A stretch of DNA of 64,000 nucleotides, from assembly GCF_003597395.2 (NCBI RefSeq), contig NC_133773.1, forward strand, positions 67,865,132 through 67,929,131, read 5' to 3'. Origin of the DNA: Chelonoidis abingdonii (lineage: Eukaryota; Chordata; Testudines; Testudinidae). The notes beneath the pieces are model-generated. The model did no database searches and was not told the DNA's origin. It saw nothing but the letters and a program-made list of their open reading frames with translations. The translations under genes and the position numbers were made by a program. This document shows, one piece after another, positions 61,181 through 64,000 of the stretch; within the stretch, counting starts at the first letter, position 1; every line of letters starts with the position of its first letter.

Positions 61181-63699
61181 TTTAGAATTCAGCAGCTCAA
61201 CTTTGAGCAGCTTTTTTGACACAAAATCTGGGAGAAAGGTTAGAATTTAGCTTGGTCAGAGTAAAACAATGCCTAACCCCACACCTACACAAAATGTTGA
61301 GTTTCAATTTTTTTTTCCAACATGCAGACCTATCTGCCTCACAGTTATAGCATTTTAAAGTGGACGTAAGAAATCCTGGCTTCATTCAGATCAATGGGAA
61401 TTTGAACATTGACTTTATTAGGTCCAGGATCCCCCCACACGTATGACAAATTAAGCTCTTCTAATACAAATTTTAATACATGTCCAAAAATTTGTGATGT
61501 ATTTAATGAGACTTTGGGATTTGCAAGCATTTCACAAACATCCAGCCATTGCGTGAATATTCATTAATAATTTGACACTACAATTAAAAGGAACTGAACT
61601 CTACGTTGTTATTTGCAACAACAACAAAAATCACTCTTTTAGTTGATATTTGACAAACTTTTAGAAGGGTGACAATTACTGCCAGTTTAAGTAGTTTCTG
61701 TAATGAGGACAACTGGAAGCTAGATTGATGAGCCCACTAAACTCATTTTATATAGGTTATGAACAGCCAACAGGTGGTAACAATTATCAGTCACTATGGC
61801 CTGGATGTGCACACAAAGAACGTGCAGCAATTTATTCAAGGGCTGTTTATGTCTCAGCTGTATCCTGATACTAATTATACACTCTGTAGCTACATGTTTT
61901 TCACTGATTAAATCTTCTTGAATATTGGATTTTGTTCTCTGTTCATAACCACCAAAAAAACTGCTTGTAGTTACACATTCGCACCTCATGGTTACTCCCT
62001 CAGCTATCATCACAGAGCTCCACAGGATCTTTATCTTAGCATACCTTACTGTGCTTTTCCTCAGCCCTATAATAGCCTTTCACAGTTTTTGTTTTTCCTC
62101 CAACTCCCAACTGTGCGTGTTCTGTGCCTTGGCCCTCCAGCCACATCAAATGAAAGTTTAAACCCCTTCCAACAAACACAAACAAGTCCAAGTGAAAGCA
62201 CAAACAAACCTTCAAACTAAGACCACTTCCACCCCTCTCAGACTCCAATGTAGTTCTCTTGCTGGCCATATCTCAGGAATTCTCCCTGCACAGTTCTAAC
62301 CAGCTCCCATAGTGTTCTTCCTGTATTGTTTGCTGTCTGTTAAACTCTAGCCTAGGGCTTCTCTCCCCCAAAGAGATCTCTCCTATGTCTCTCCCCCAGT
62401 CTACTTACAAGATCTAGCTCCACCTCCTCTGGCCAGGAGGCAATTTAATCACTCCCCTCCCCTCAGGTGCAAAGCATGACTAATTGATTTTTTCCCCCTT
62501 GCCTTGTAGATGATGGGGTTAAGTCCATCCCAGTACTATTTATTAGAAATGGTACTTTATGTTTGTTTCTCTGCCAGCAGCAATGAAACAAACACATATA
62601 TCAGAGTTAATGAGAACAGAGTGATCAAAGTTGTTTGGTTTCATAGTGTCAGAACATATTCGATGTTGAACAGTAACAGCAAACATTAGAAAATAAAAAC
62701 AAAGACCAATATCTTCAAACCTGGTGCCTGAAATTAAGCTCCTAAATCAATATTTAGGCACATTAATAAAAGTGGTAAGATTGATAAGGAATGCTAAGCA
62801 CCTACAAATACCAATGATGTCAATGGAAATTGTAGGTGCTGAGCACCTTTAAAAAACAGGCCAAACTTTTATTTATTTGCCTAATTATGGGTTTAGGAGC
62901 CTAATTTCAGTCACTCAGGGCTGAAATTCTCACTAGAGTTCCTGATATACAGTGTTGTAAAGTGAGAACTTCAACATTGCTAGAGCTTAGAATTGTGCAC
63001 AAGCTGCTGAAGTATTGATCAAACTGGTAGAGTTCTTCCAGTAAAGCAAATGTGCTGATTTACTTCCACAAGACGTTACACCACCCCAAAATGTGATGCT
63101 CTCAAGATAAATAGGATGGTGCAAATCATTTGTCAAATGCTTCCGGACTTCTGAACCCTAATTTCTGTTTCACTGATCAACTAAATCCTCAAAGTAACTG
63201 GCTGATCATGATCCCCTGACTTTGAAAGCTACAGGACAGTTGCAGTGGCAAGATAATGGACTGGATAATGGAAGAAAGAGGCTTTGGGAAACTACAGTAA
63301 GCAACAACAGTAAAAGTGAAACAGTTAAGGCCAGAAAGGAATGCTGGGTACAAGAGACTAGAACAAAGGGGAAGTCATTGGTCTTCTGCAATAAGTATAA
63401 ACACAGCTAGCTATCAGGGGCTCCATGCAACTACTAGAACCCGAGCCTACAGCTTCTATAAGGACTCTCCTCATGGACCTTCCACAGTGTACTGGCAGCA
63501 TGATATTTTCCATTTATCTTACCCTTGATATCACCCCAGCACCTCACTTCCATCTCCTGATTCATCCTTTATCTGCCTCATTTAATTATATTAACTTTCC
63601 TTATGTTTGGATCATTAATTTCTGCACTGTGCCAATTATTACAGCTCTTTAATTGTGGTCTCTATTTCACTGACTAAACTGTACTTTGCCAGCACCTTG
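61181..63699. other. 2.5 kb between the direct repeats, no gene recognised
   Basis: A region at 62030-62520 is C-rich and LTR-like in feel (CTCCTCTGGCCAGGAGGCAA) but has no definable ends. A palindromic MITE lies at 62726-62914. Open frames are short and without known motifs. Confidence 0.4.
62726..62914. repeat. palindromic MITE
   Basis: Left arm CTGAAATTAAGCTCCTAAAT and the reverse complement of the right arm CTGAAATTAGGCTCCTAAAC pair over roughly 50 bases. The centre contains CACCTACAAATACC and GTAGGTGCTGAGCACC. No target duplication was identified. Confidence 0.5.
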
Positions 63700-63861
63700 T
63701 GTCAACCATCCTAAAAAGCCCTGACTCAAAAACAATTTCAAACATGCAAAACTATCAAAAAAGTTGGAATTGTAATCATAGCAATAAGCCAGTCATGCTT
63801 TCATGCCTACAAAGGGCAATTTCTGATTTACAGATGAATGCCTATAACATCCCTTTAATAT
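63700..63861 (+). repeat. 162-bp direct repeat, copy B
   Basis: Same orientation as copy A at 61019. Begins TGTCAACCATCCTAAAAAGC; diverges after CCTATAACATCCCTTTAATA. The remaining bases to 64000 are pyrimidine-rich with nothing recognised. Confidence 0.8.
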
Positions 63862-64000
63862 ACATCCCCCTATATATATCCATTCCTACTTTCACCCTCA
63901 TCTTTCACATTCCTTCACCCCACCATCTGCTAACCCTCCTTTGGTTTCCTCAACCCATTTTCAAGCAACTGGCCTCCTCTAACCTCCTTTCCTGTTTCAT

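Noticed and set aside
1..64000. CRISPR arrays, tRNA or rRNA genes, bacterial operons
   Set aside because: No regularly spaced repeats, no cloverleaf or rRNA sequence seen, and the repeat content is that of a vertebrate nuclear genome.

Overview
The window reads as a gene-poor stretch of a sauropsid nuclear genome, most likely a turtle. The evidence is the mix of repeat families. There are CR1 LINE fragments of several subfamilies, a Ty3/gypsy element with a TGTGACA-ended LTR, a DIRS-type tyrosine-recombinase retroelement, the 3' end of a Penelope-like element, and an RTE-like non-LTR element. There are also many short hAT and PIF/Harbinger-like non-autonomous elements and a MIR-like SINE. I found no host protein-coding exon, tRNA, rRNA or CRISPR array. 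Essentially every recognisable coding stretch belongs to a decayed transposable element; the other open frames look like chance or shadow frames. The taxon and family names come from recognition of motifs, not from a database search.

Layout: 1-2375 is the 5' half of a gypsy element on the minus strand (LTR 1737-2375, then gag, zinc knuckle and protease running off the left edge). At 2963-3180 is a hAT-type element with a perfect 8-bp target-site duplication (TSD). A MIR-like SINE lies near 4.2 kb. From 8.43 to 10.92 kb is a 5'-truncated RTE-like LINE on the minus strand (endonuclease tail, reverse transcriptase, C-terminal region). Two miniature elements sit back to back at 11.5-11.92 kb. At 15.7-18.0 kb is a DIRS element (minus strand: RT, RNase H, tyrosine recombinase), cut at its RT by a Penelope-like 3' end on the plus strand (18.0-18.48 kb).

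At 21.17-22.08 kb is a CR1 fragment carrying a foreign insert. At 23.92-25.04 kb one hAT element is nested in another, both with 7-of-8 TSDs. A retroviral-type solo LTR occupies 29.54-30.26 kb, and a palindromic element split by a probable LTR lies at 31.5-33.07 kb. A PIF/Harbinger miniature element with a perfect TAA TSD is at 36.4 kb, an LTR-like segment at 37.3-38.3 kb, and a TA-flanked inverted-repeat element at 38.76-39.29 kb. Two further hAT elements lie at 41.05 and 42.0 kb.

A CR1 3' end on the minus strand is at 44.15-45.06 kb. A second hAT-in-hAT nest is at 49.43-50.55 kb, where the inner copy has a perfect 8-bp TSD. A gypsy LTR plus gag start lies at 52.4-53.9 kb. At 55.98-57.6 kb a PIF/Harbinger miniature element is split by a CR1 fragment with an RT domain, and another CR1 3' end is at 58.56-59.54 kb. 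A 162-bp direct repeat of about 96% identity occurs at 61.02 and 63.70 kb. The DNA between these is AT-rich and otherwise unremarkable by eye.

No genes act together here. What the window records is the order of events: the nests show which families moved last. None of the elements looks intact or able to move on its own, and I see no convincing undescribed molecular system. The best leads are the nested hAT series with shared GC-rich hairpin modules, the DIRS/Penelope junction, and the unexplained 162-bp duplication.
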